A stretch of 23,129 bases of DNA from contig NZ_DAGX01000005.1 of the NCBI RefSeq assembly GCF_002498315.1, positions 627,462 to 650,590 of the forward strand, written 5' to 3'. The notes beneath the pieces are model-generated. The model ran no database searches. It saw only the letters and a list, made by a program, of their open reading frames with translations, and had not been told where the DNA came from. Numbering within the stretch: position 1 is the stretch's first letter; every line of letters begins with the position of its first letter. The stretch comes from Methanofollis sp. UBA420. Lineage in GTDB: Archaea > Halobacteriota > Methanomicrobia > Methanomicrobiales > Methanofollaceae. The position numbers and the translations under genes are program-made. Positions 1 to 7,316 of the stretch are shown here, piece after piece.

Positions 1-627
1 ATCACCCGCCACGACATCCTCAACCAGCTCACCGTCCTCCTCGGATACCTGGAGATCGCCGAGGAGGAGTGCAGGGAAACGGAGGTCATGGAGAGCCTCG
101 GCCGGATGAAATTTTCGGCGCAGAATATCAGGGAGCAGCTGGAGTTCGCCCGCGACTACCAGGACCTCGGCGTGCGGGAACCCCAGTGGCTCGACGTCAG
201 GTGGCAGGTCGCCAGGCTCAGGCAGGATGACATCACGATCACAACGAAGATCCGGAGGCTTGAGGTGTACGCCGACCCCCTCTTCGGGCGGGTCTTCTAC
301 AACCTCCTCGACAATGCCGTCAGACACGGGATCCGGGTCACGGAGGTCAGGGTCACCGCCAGGATAGATGAGGAAGGAGGCCTGACCATCGTCTGGGAGG
401 ACAATGGCATCGGGGTCAGAGAAGGCGAGAAGGAGAAGATCTTCAGGCGGGGGTACGGGAACAACACCGGCCTCGGCCTCTTCCTCTGCAGGGAGATCCT
501 GAAGATCACCGGCATCGAGATCAGGGAGACAGGAGAATACGAAAAAGGTGCACGCTTTGAGATCCAGGTTCAAAAGGACGGATACCGGATAGTGCAGAAG
601 CCGCCGACTGTCCCGGACCCGGCCTGA
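1..627 (+). CDS. Sensor histidine kinase, C-terminal part (5' end outside window)
   Basis: This is the dimerisation/phosphoacceptor and ATP-binding end of a sensor kinase; the reading frame is open from the first base, so the sensory N-terminus lies to the left. The first residues read ITRHDILNQLTVLLGYLEI, an H-box of the type seen in PAS-containing histidine kinases of Methanomicrobiales, with the phosphoacceptor His as residue 4. The HATPase part follows: an N-box (NLLDNAVRHG), a G1 box (DNGIGV) and a G2 box (GLGLFLCREI). A conserved kinase core ends about 20 residues before the stop and no receiver domain follows. Family knowledge says it autophosphorylates on His and passes phosphate to a response regulator; its signal and partner cannot be seen here. 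The next gene is convergent and begins 8 bases beyond the stop, so it is not part of this operon. Confidence 0.9.
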   Translation: MTRHDILNQLTVLLGYLEIAEEECRETEVMESLGRMKFSAQNIREQLEFARDYQDLGVREPQWLDVRWQVARLRQDDITITTKIRRLEVYADPLFGRVFYNLLDNAVRHGIRVTEVRVTARIDEEGGLTIVWEDNGIGVREGEKEKIFRRGYGNNTGLGLFLCREILKITGIEIRETGEYEKGARFEIQVQKDGYRIVQKPPTVPDPA

Positions 628-635
628 GGGTCGGG

Positions 636-2063
636 TCACCCCCGCCTGTTCAGGACCATCAGCCGCGGCTCGGTCATCCCCTCGATCGCATACCTCGGCC
701 CCTCTCTTCCCAGCCCGGACGCCTTCACCCCGCCATAGGGCATGGCGTCGGTCCTGAAGGTGGGGACGTCGTTGACGACAAGGGTGCCGGCCTCGCACTC
801 ATCGAAGGCATGAAAGGCGCGTTCGAGGCGGTTGGTGAAGATGCCGGTCTGGAGGCCGAAGGGGGAGTCGTTCGCCAGCGCAAGGGCGGCCGCAAAATCA
901 TCGAAAGGCGTGATGGTGATCACCGGAGCGAACATCTCCGTGGCATTCACCCGCATCGTCGGGAGCGTGTCGGTGAGGATGGTGGGCGCAAAGAGTGTGC
1001 CGGCCCGCTTCCCCCCGGCGAGGACGGTCGCACCACCTGAAACGGCCTCCCGCACTTTCTCTTCGGCCGCGGCCGCTGCCTCCTCCGAGATCATAGGGCC
1101 CACGTCGACGGTCTGGTCACGGGGGTCGCCGATCCTGAGAGCGCCGGTCCGTTCCAGGATCATCTCCAGGCATTGTGCATACACCGACCGGTGGAGGAGA
1201 ACCCGCTGGACAGAGATGCAGACCTGACCTGCACCGGAAAAACCTCCCTGCACGATCCTCTCCGCCGCATAGGGGAGATCCGCGTCCGCGTCCACGATCA
1301 CCGCGGCGTTCCCGCCGAGTTCGAGGCCGACCCGCTTTCTCCCGGAGATCTCGCGGAGGTGCCAGCCGACGGCCGGGCTGCCGGTGAAGGAGAGGTATGC
1401 AATCCTGCCGTCCCGCACCATCCACTCGGCGATATCGGTGGTGCAGGGGAGGACCGAGACGGCCTCTTCGGGGTACCCTGCTTCGACGAGGAGTTCGCCC
1501 AGAATAAGGCCGGAGAGCGGGGTCTTTGAGGATGGCCTGAGGATGACGGCATTACCGGCGGCGACCGCCGGACCGATCTTGTGGCAGGCGAGATTGAAGG
1601 GGAAGTTGAAGGGAGTGATCGCAAGCACCGTGCCGAGAGGGACGCGGCGGAGATAACCGGTTCTGCCGGCCGCGGCAGGGGTGAGGTCAAGGGGGATCAC
1701 CTCGCCGTAGATCCGCCCCGCCTCCTCGGCGGAGAGGAGGACGGTCTCGACGGCGCGTTCCACCTCGGCCCTGGCCAGGGCGGCGGTCTTCCCGGCCTCA
1801 CGGGTGATCGTCTCCGCGATCTCATCTTTCCAGATATCGATCAAACCGGCAAGGCGCCTGAGCACACGGATCCGTTCATGCGTCGGGAGCCTCCGGGCCC
1901 GGCCGAAACCGTGCTGCGCGAAGCGGACGGCGTCTTCAATGTCTGTCGCCCCGGCGAGGCAGACGGTGCCGACGAGGGAGTCGTCGTAGGGAGAACGGAC
2001 GTCAAGGGTTGTCTCGCTCGCCCGCCACTCCCCGCCGACAAGGAAGGGTCGAGGGTCTGTCAT
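636..2063 (-). CDS. cofA: NAD(P)-dependent aldehyde dehydrogenase, lactaldehyde dehydrogenase (CofA) type
   Basis: A 475-residue, full-length member of the aldehyde dehydrogenase superfamily. Visible catalytic features are Asn153 in TPFNFP, Lys180 in RPSSKTP (cofactor binding), the general base Glu248 in LELGG and the nucleophile Cys282 in GQVCISVQRV. The C-terminus has the FRTDAMPYGGVKASGLGREG block. As I recall them, the GQVCISV and FR-D-MP-GGVK-SGLGREG blocks resemble the Methanocaldococcus jannaschii lactaldehyde dehydrogenase CofA, which makes lactate proposed to feed coenzyme F420 synthesis. A non-phosphorylating glyceraldehyde-3-phosphate or succinate-semialdehyde dehydrogenase is the alternative, and the role of lactate in F420 synthesis has been questioned. 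No Shine-Dalgarno sequence is visible before the ATG, so the start may be leaderless. It is a single-gene unit between a convergent kinase and a divergent protease. Confidence 0.85.
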   Translation of the reverse strand: MTDPRPFLVGGEWRASETTLDVRSPYDDSLVGTVCLAGATDIEDAVRFAQHGFGRARRLPTHERIRVLRRLAGLIDIWKDEIAETITREAGKTAALARAEVERAVETVLLSAEEAGRIYGEVIPLDLTPAAAGRTGYLRRVPLGTVLAITPFNFPFNLACHKIGPAVAAGNAVILRPSSKTPLSGLILGELLVEAGYPEEAVSVLPCTTDIAEWMVRDGRIAYLSFTGSPAVGWHLREISGRKRVGLELGGNAAVIVDADADLPYAAERIVQGGFSGAGQVCISVQRVLLHRSVYAQCLEMILERTGALRIGDPRDQTVDVGPMISEEAAAAAEEKVREAVSGGATVLAGGKRAGTLFAPTILTDTLPTMRVNATEMFAPVITITPFDDFAAALALANDSPFGLQTGIFTNRLERAFHAFDECEAGTLVVNDVPTFRTDAMPYGGVKASGLGREGPRYAIEGMTEPRLMVLNRRG

Positions 2064-2467
2064 GAAGGGGGATGGTGCAGTCCGGGATATGGAGGTTTCG
2101 GCACGCCGTTCGGGTTATCGAGATGAAAAACGTGGGTCTCTCGGTTTCGGGATAATGCGACGCGCAGGAGTTTTTTCTTATTATAGTGCCCTTATGGGGA
2201 CTTATCACTCATTATGAGCGACATAATGTATTTTCCTGTGAAATGAAATGCATAAGATCTCCTGTTATCCAAGATATTTGTTATATTCTGTCGGCCTGTG
2301 CAATCGGGGCGTAAGGGCCGAAAATCGGTTTATTCTGATATCGTAGTATATCCAAGTTTCTGTTTTTTCATCCAGCCAACATTGAACAATTATTGTGTAT
2401 ATTTTATTTTTAAAGTAAATCCGTCGATTTTTTACCAGATATTCCCATTTTTATTGATCAGCCGGAG
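2064..2467. other. AT-rich 404-nt intergenic region between divergent genes
   Basis: No coding sequence is supported here. Base composition drops sharply compared with the GC-rich genes on both sides, most strongly from about 2150 to 2460. It must hold the promoters of the aldehyde dehydrogenase (minus) and the secreted protease (plus). Within it are two overlapping short palindromes (ATTGAACAAT at 2381-2390 and ACAATTATTGT at 2386-2396) directly before a TATA-like stretch. Confidence 0.7.
2399..2415 (+). promoter_or_regulatory. Probable TATA box region of the secreted protease gene
   Basis: The run from 2399 to 2415 contains TATTTTATTTTTAAAG, a good archaeal TATA-like element. Transcription would start near 2435-2440, giving a leader of about 40 nt that carries the GGAG at 2464-2467. 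The palindromes at 2381-2396 sit immediately upstream, where an activator or the BRE would lie. Confidence 0.45.
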
Positions 2468-2476
2468 ATGAGCACC

Positions 2477-5400
2477 ATGACCAACCAGCACCTGCCAATC
2501 ATACTCCTCCTCTGCCTGTGTCTTGTCCTCCAGGGTGTACAGGGGGCGGCGGCCGTCGATATTGAGACCGCCCCGCTGAACCCTGACTTTGTCAGGTATA
2601 TGGATGAGCAGGAGGCGGCACCTCCCGAGGCGTCCGTATTCCTTGCGGCCGCACCCGCACCCGCACCCGGGACGCCAGACGACGAACATCCCCTCTATCC
2701 GAACACTCTGATCCCTGCGCCCGGCACCCCTGTCTGGTCTGATGGTTCCGTCGTTGCGACGGCCGAACCGCCCTCCGAGTCCTATTTCAACCTCGCCGAC
2801 GAGGGCCGCGTCACCGCGGTGAAGGACCAGGGAGAGTGCGGGTCCTGCTGGGCCTTCGCCTCCCTCGGGTCCCTGGAGTCCGCGTTCCTCACCGGTGGCT
2901 TCGGTGAGTGGGACCTCTCGGAAAATAACCTGAAGAACACCCACAGCTTCGACGGGGGGCCCTGCAGCGGCGGCAACGCCTTCATGGCAACGGCCTACCT
3001 CGCCCGGTGGTCGGGACCGGTGGACGAGGTAGACGACCCCTATTTACTACCCGTGCCATTGAACGAATCGCCCGCCGACCTTGCGCCGGTGATGCAGGTG
3101 CAGAACGTCACCTTCCTCCCGCCGCGTGACGGCCCCCTCGACAACGACCGGATCAAGGCGACGATCAGGGATGAGGGCGGCCTCTATGCCGGTTTCCTGG
3201 TGAACTATACCCTCTTCGGCCCGAAGGCCACGACATACTACTTCCCCGAGAATAGCACCGCAAAGATCGATGGCGGCCATGCCATCCTCCTCGTCGGGTG
3301 GAACGATACCTACCCGGCGGCGAACTTCGTCGAGAGACCGGCCGGCGACGGCGCCTTCATCGCCAGGAACTCGTGGGGCACCACGTCAGGGGACAACGGC
3401 TACTTCTACATCTCGTATTATGACCGGAGTATCGGGCGCTTCCAGCACCCGGAGACGGCGTATATCGGCAACGGTCGCTCAGACGCGGCCGTGCTCTTCA
3501 CCGGCGAACCGATCGGCACCCATGACCACATCTACCAGTACGACCCCCTTGGCTGGACCACCAGCGTCGGCACCGGCGCCTCGACCACGATGTACGGCAG
3601 GAATGTCTTCACCGCAGAGCGCTACGAGGGCCTGGAGGCGGTGAGTTTCTTCACCCGCGAACCCGGCACGGCGTATGAGGCCAGCGTCCACCTCATCGAG
3701 GGCGGCACCTCCCGTCTGGTCTCTGCCGCAGACGGGACGATGACACTCCCCGGCTACCACACCCTCCCGCTCGCCGCCCCCGTGCCCCTCGTCCCGGACC
3801 AGAAATTCTCGGTGACCCTCAAACTCACCGCCCCGACCGACACCTATCCTCTCGTCGTCGAGATGCCGATCACCGACTACTCGGGCGCGGCCACGGCCCA
3901 TGCCGGCGAGAGTTTTGTGAGCGCCGACGGGGTGCAGTGGGACGACCTCACCACCATCTTCCCTGACACCAATATCTGCATCAAGGCCTTCACGGCCGAT
4001 CCCGTCAGCGTGCCCGAGGACTATGCCACCATCCAGGCGGCCGTCGACGCCGCCCTCCCCGGCGATGTGGTCCTTGTCAGGAGCGGCGTGTACGAAGAGA
4101 ATGTCGTCGTCGACAGGCCGCTCACCCTCGTCGGGAGCGGCGACCCTGTTATTGACGGCAATGGCGGGGACGTACTCACCCTGACCGGGGCGAATATCAC
4201 CGTCCAGGGCATCACTCTCACCGGCGGCCGCGACGGCGTCGTGGTCACCGGCGAGAACGCCACGTTCATGGACCTGACGGTGACCGGTTGCAGCGAGGAC
4301 GGCATCGCTCTTGAGGAGGCGGCACAGACCTCGGTCATCGGTGCCGACGTCCAGAATGCCGGCCGCACCGGCATTCTGGTCAATGGAACCGCCGGGACCG
4401 CCCTGCTCCAGTGCAATGTCTCCGGCAGCGGTGCCGACGGGATCGCTGTCACCTCCGCCGGATCCTTTACGCTGACCGGCTGCGTCGCCGACGGAAACGC
4501 CGGTGCAGGCCTGAACCTCGAGGGTGTGCGGGACGGCGAGGTGTCAGAGACCACGATGACCGGGAACAGGTGGAACCTCCGCTTCGTCCCCGTACCGGGC
4601 TATGAGGGCACGGTCACGGTGGACGGGACGAACACCGTCGACGGCAAGCGGGTCTATGTCTGGACAGGACGGGAGGACGCGGTCGTGCCCGGAGATGCCG
4701 GCATGGTGTACCTGATCGGGTGCCGGAACATCGCCGTGGAGGACCTCACCCTCTCGGGCACCTATGTCGGCCTCGTCGTCTTCAACTCGACCGCCGTCAC
4801 CGTCAGGAATGTCACGGCCACCGGCAATTATGCGGGAGCGTTCTTCGCGGGTTCGGAAGACCTCTCGATCAATGCCTCCGCCTTCGTGGGCAACGAGTAC
4901 GCGGGGATCTCCTGTCTCAACACTACCGCGGCCGTCGTCACCGGTTCGATCATCGCCGACAACCAGGTGGGTGCACTCCTTGCCGCCGGGAGTCCAGACG
5001 AGACCGCCCTCTGGCACAACACCTTTGCAAACAACACCGGCGGCCACCTCGTCCTTGAGGGTCAGGTCGCCCTGAACTCCACCGCACCGTTCCCGTACCG
5101 GTATAACGGTACCTACTTCACACACGCCCTCGGCAACTTCTGGGACGACTATGCAGGCACCGACGCCGACGGCGACGGGATCGGGGAGACGCCGTACGCC
5201 GTCGCGGGCATCAACGATACCTGTCCGCTGATCCAGTCCGCCGACCACTATCTGGTGGGCGCTCTCCCGCCCACGCCGACGCTGACATCCACACCCACAC
5301 CGACACCCACCCCAACGCCCGCACCGGCACCAGCGCCCGCTGGCGGAGGCGGAGGCGGAGGCGGTGGTGGAGGCGGAGGCGCTTTCCCCGCGTCCTACTC

Positions 5401-5983
5401 TCCCATGGACCAGGACGCCTCCTCCCACGAGGCCTCGTATCCGGTGAAGGGCCAGTCTGCACTCTCTAAGATCGACCTGACCTCGGTCGCCGACCTCACC
5501 AGTGCCATAGTGGTCGCCGAGAAGACGGACCTGCCCCCCGCGATCCCCCCGCCTGCGACCACGGTCTACGAATACGAGAAGATCCTCCTCTTCCATGTCA
5601 CCGCCGCCGATCTCACGGGCGGCGAGATCTCCTTCACCGTGCCCCTCGCATGGATGGAGGACCATGGTGCCGGCACGCACGATGTCGTCCTCCTCAGGTA
5701 TCATGACGGCGCCTGGACCTCCCTGAAGACGAGGTTCGTGAAGGAGGAGAGCGGCGAGGCGTTGTACGTGGCGGAGACGCCGGGTTTCTCGTACTTCGCG
5801 ATCGCCGTTGCCGAGAAAACGGAGAGGGAGGGGGCATCGGCCCGGACTTTTGCCGTCGAAGAGACACCTACCGGGGCACCGTCCGCCGGCGTCCCCGCAA
5901 CCCCGCAGCAAAGCCCTGTCGCCCTCTTCATCCCTGCCCTCGCGGCCGCATTTGCCGCCCTTCTCCTTGCACAGAGGAGATGA
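2477..5983 (+). CDS. Secreted C1A (papain-like) cysteine protease with lectin-like domain, NosD-type beta-helix and PGF-pre-PGF-like C-terminus
   Basis: A giant surface protease. Residues are numbered from an upstream ATG at 2468; I prefer the second ATG at 2477 because GGAG at 2464-2467 abuts the first ATG but lies 9 nt from the second. A signal peptide (PIILLLCLCLVLQGVQGAAA) leads into a papain-like domain. Its active site is complete: oxyanion Gln121 and Cys127 in QGECGSCWAF, His271 in DGGHAILLVGW, Asn301 in ARNSWG. Residues about 345-510 resemble the lectin-like module that follows some C1A domains. From about 513 (VPEDYATIQAAVDAALPGDVV) a parallel beta-helix (NosD/CASH type) runs to about 925. 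A Thr-Pro/Ala-Pro linker, a run of 13 glycines and a PGF-pre-PGF-like beta domain follow (VYEYEKILLF...FSYFAIAVAE). The tail is a hydrophobic segment ending in QRR, lacking the PGF triplet expected of an archaeosortase signal. Target proteins are unknown. It is monocistronic. Confidence 0.9.
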   Translation: MTNQHLPIILLLCLCLVLQGVQGAAAVDIETAPLNPDFVRYMDEQEAAPPEASVFLAAAPAPAPGTPDDEHPLYPNTLIPAPGTPVWSDGSVVATAEPPSESYFNLADEGRVTAVKDQGECGSCWAFASLGSLESAFLTGGFGEWDLSENNLKNTHSFDGGPCSGGNAFMATAYLARWSGPVDEVDDPYLLPVPLNESPADLAPVMQVQNVTFLPPRDGPLDNDRIKATIRDEGGLYAGFLVNYTLFGPKATTYYFPENSTAKIDGGHAILLVGWNDTYPAANFVERPAGDGAFIARNSWGTTSGDNGYFYISYYDRSIGRFQHPETAYIGNGRSDAAVLFTGEPIGTHDHIYQYDPLGWTTSVGTGASTTMYGRNVFTAERYEGLEAVSFFTREPGTAYEASVHLIEGGTSRLVSAADGTMTLPGYHTLPLAAPVPLVPDQKFSVTLKLTAPTDTYPLVVEMPITDYSGAATAHAGESFVSADGVQWDDLTTIFPDTNICIKAFTADPVSVPEDYATIQAAVDAALPGDVVLVRSGVYEENVVVDRPLTLVGSGDPVIDGNGGDVLTLTGANITVQGITLTGGRDGVVVTGENATFMDLTVTGCSEDGIALEEAAQTSVIGADVQNAGRTGILVNGTAGTALLQCNVSGSGADGIAVTSAGSFTLTGCVADGNAGAGLNLEGVRDGEVSETTMTGNRWNLRFVPVPGYEGTVTVDGTNTVDGKRVYVWTGREDAVVPGDAGMVYLIGCRNIAVEDLTLSGTYVGLVVFNSTAVTVRNVTATGNYAGAFFAGSEDLSINASAFVGNEYAGISCLNTTAAVVTGSIIADNQVGALLAAGSPDETALWHNTFANNTGGHLVLEGQVALNSTAPFPYRYNGTYFTHALGNFWDDYAGTDADGDGIGETPYAVAGINDTCPLIQSADHYLVGALPPTPTLTSTPTPTPTPTPAPAPAPAGGGGGGGGGGGGGAFPASYSPMDQDASSHEASYPVKGQSALSKIDLTSVADLTSAIVVAEKTDLPPAIPPPATTVYEYEKILLFHVTAADLTGGEISFTVPLAWMEDHGAGTHDVVLLRYHDGAWTSLKTRFVKEESGEALYVAETPGFSYFAIAVAEKTEREGASARTFAVEETPTGAPSAGVPATPQQSPVALFIPALAAAFAALLLAQRR

Positions 5984-6000
5984 AACCTCTCTTTTTTCTA
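5984..6000 (+). terminator. Oligo-T transcription stop after the protease gene
   Basis: Directly after the stop codon comes CCTCTCTTTTTTCTA with a T6 run at 5992-5997. Archaeal RNA polymerase terminates at oligo-T without needing a hairpin. Confidence 0.5.
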
Positions 6001-6023
6001 AAAATATACGCAGGGCAGGGAGA

Positions 6024-6042
6024 TGCCGGGATATCCCCGGCA
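6024..6042. terminator. Stem-loop between convergent genes
   Basis: TGCCGGG (6024-6030) and CCCGGCA (6036-6042) are exact inverted complements with a 5-nt loop. It lies between the T6 run that ends the protease gene and the A7 run at 6055-6061, which reads as T7 on the minus strand after the transporter gene. A bidirectional terminator is the simplest reading. Confidence 0.4.
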
Positions 6043-6076
6043 GCCCGCCCCCCCAAAAAAATAGGGAGACCGCCTC

Positions 6077-7312
6077 TCACGGCCTCCTCAGGAAAACCCA
6101 CGCCACCGCACACCCGGCCGCCGCAAGGAGGGTGACGACCGGGAAGACGCCCAGATAACTCCCTGTCGCCGCCATCACATAGCCTGCAAGTTGTGGCCCC
6201 GCGATGGCACCGGCACCGTAGGCGAGGAAGACCACGCCATAGGAGCGGGGATAGTCCGATGTCCCGAAGTAGAGGGCGGTGGTGGCCGGGGCGATCGCAA
6301 GCCACCCGCCGAGACATCCCCAGAGGAGGGCGAAGGCAGGGACGTACGTCCATGCCGTCGGGGAGAGCCACATCGCCGCGGACGCCGCCCCGATGAGCAC
6401 GAAGGAGAGTATCGCCGTCCTCCGGGGAGAGATCCTGTCGGTGAGGGCGCCGAAGACAGGTCGGCCGCCGCCATTGAAGAGGGCGAAGAAACCGACAAGC
6501 GCGGTCGCCAGGGCCGGTTCGATCCCCACGCCCGTGCCGACGGGCTTTGCGATGGATATCGCCATCAGCCCGGCGAGGCAGCCGATGAAGTAGCAGACAA
6601 AGAGGCCGAAGAAGGCAGGCGTCCGGACCATCTCCTCGCGCCTGTACTCGGAGGCCGCACCCCCTCCCCCGTCGGGTGGGTGCCAGCCTTCCGGCATCCA
6701 CCCGGACGGCGGGAAGGAGAGCGGCAGGGCGCAGAGGGTAAGGAGAATGATGAAGGCGACGCCGAAGACGCGGAAGGTTTCCATCACGCCGACCGCCCCG
6801 ATGAGAGCACCGGCGACGTTCGCTGTCACAAAGGCGGAGAAGCCGAAGCCGAGGACGGTGAGCCCGACCGCAAGCCCCCGCCTGTCGGGAAACCACCGGG
6901 CCGCCACCGCCACCGGGACGCCGTAGGCGATCCCGACGCCGAAGCCGCCGACGACGCCGTACATCAGGGCGAGCATCGGCACAGAACCGGCATAGGATGC
7001 GAGCAGCCACCCGAGGCCCGTCAGGACGCCGCCCGCGACCGTGGCGACCCGCGGCCCCCGCACCTCGATGAAACGCCCGGCCAGGGGCATGGCGACAGCA
7101 AAACATGCCAGAAAAACGGAGAAGGGGAGAAGGATCCCGGTCGCCGTCACCGCCGTCCCGGCCGCGGCAAAGTGCTCGGTCAGAGGGGCGACGAAGACGC
7201 TCCAGGAGTAGATGGAGCCGAGGCAGAGGTTGATGAGCATGCCGGTGAGGACAAGGGCCCAGCGCCCCTGCTCGGCCCGCATGCCCAGGATCGTCAGGTC
7301 CTCGCCGGCCAC
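6077..7312 (-). CDS. Major facilitator superfamily transporter, OFA (oxalate/formate antiporter) family
   Basis: A 411-residue integral membrane protein with roughly twelve hydrophobic segments. The first helix carries LINLCLGSIYSWSVF, the hallmark start of OFA-family carriers, and the C-terminal half has ALFNGGGRPVFGALTDRISPRR, the second copy of the MFS loop 2-3 motif. Start is GTG at 7312: GGAGG lies 8 nt upstream, inside the end of the acetyl-CoA synthetase gene, and the two frames are separated by only 4 nt, so this is the second gene of an acs operon. The OFA family includes oxalate:formate exchangers, but most archaeal members are untested. The operon partner suggests acetate or another monocarboxylate as substrate; that is inference. 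Confidence 0.88.
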   Translation of the reverse strand: MAGEDLTILGMRAEQGRWALVLTGMLINLCLGSIYSWSVFVAPLTEHFAAAGTAVTATGILLPFSVFLACFAVAMPLAGRFIEVRGPRVATVAGGVLTGLGWLLASYAGSVPMLALMYGVVGGFGVGIAYGVPVAVAARWFPDRRGLAVGLTVLGFGFSAFVTANVAGALIGAVGVMETFRVFGVAFIILLTLCALPLSFPPSGWMPEGWHPPDGGGGAASEYRREEMVRTPAFFGLFVCYFIGCLAGLMAISIAKPVGTGVGIEPALATALVGFFALFNGGGRPVFGALTDRISPRRTAILSFVLIGAASAAMWLSPTAWTYVPAFALLWGCLGGWLAIAPATTALYFGTSDYPRSYGVVFLAYGAGAIAGPQLAGYVMAATGSYLGVFPVVTLLAAAGCAVAWVFLRRP

Positions 7313-7316
7313 CGCT

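Noticed and set aside
5275..5392. Repetitive ACACCGACACC and GGAGGC tracts as a possible CRISPR or tandem-repeat element
   Set aside because: They are in-frame codon repeats for Thr-Pro and Gly linkers in a secreted protein, without spacers or a repeat length typical of CRISPR.
4544..5911. A long open frame (455 codons) on the minus strand opposite the protease gene
   Set aside because: It lies wholly antisense to a gene with clear domains; its translation is rich in Arg, Gly and Asp with low-complexity runs, as expected from the reverse of GC-rich coding DNA.
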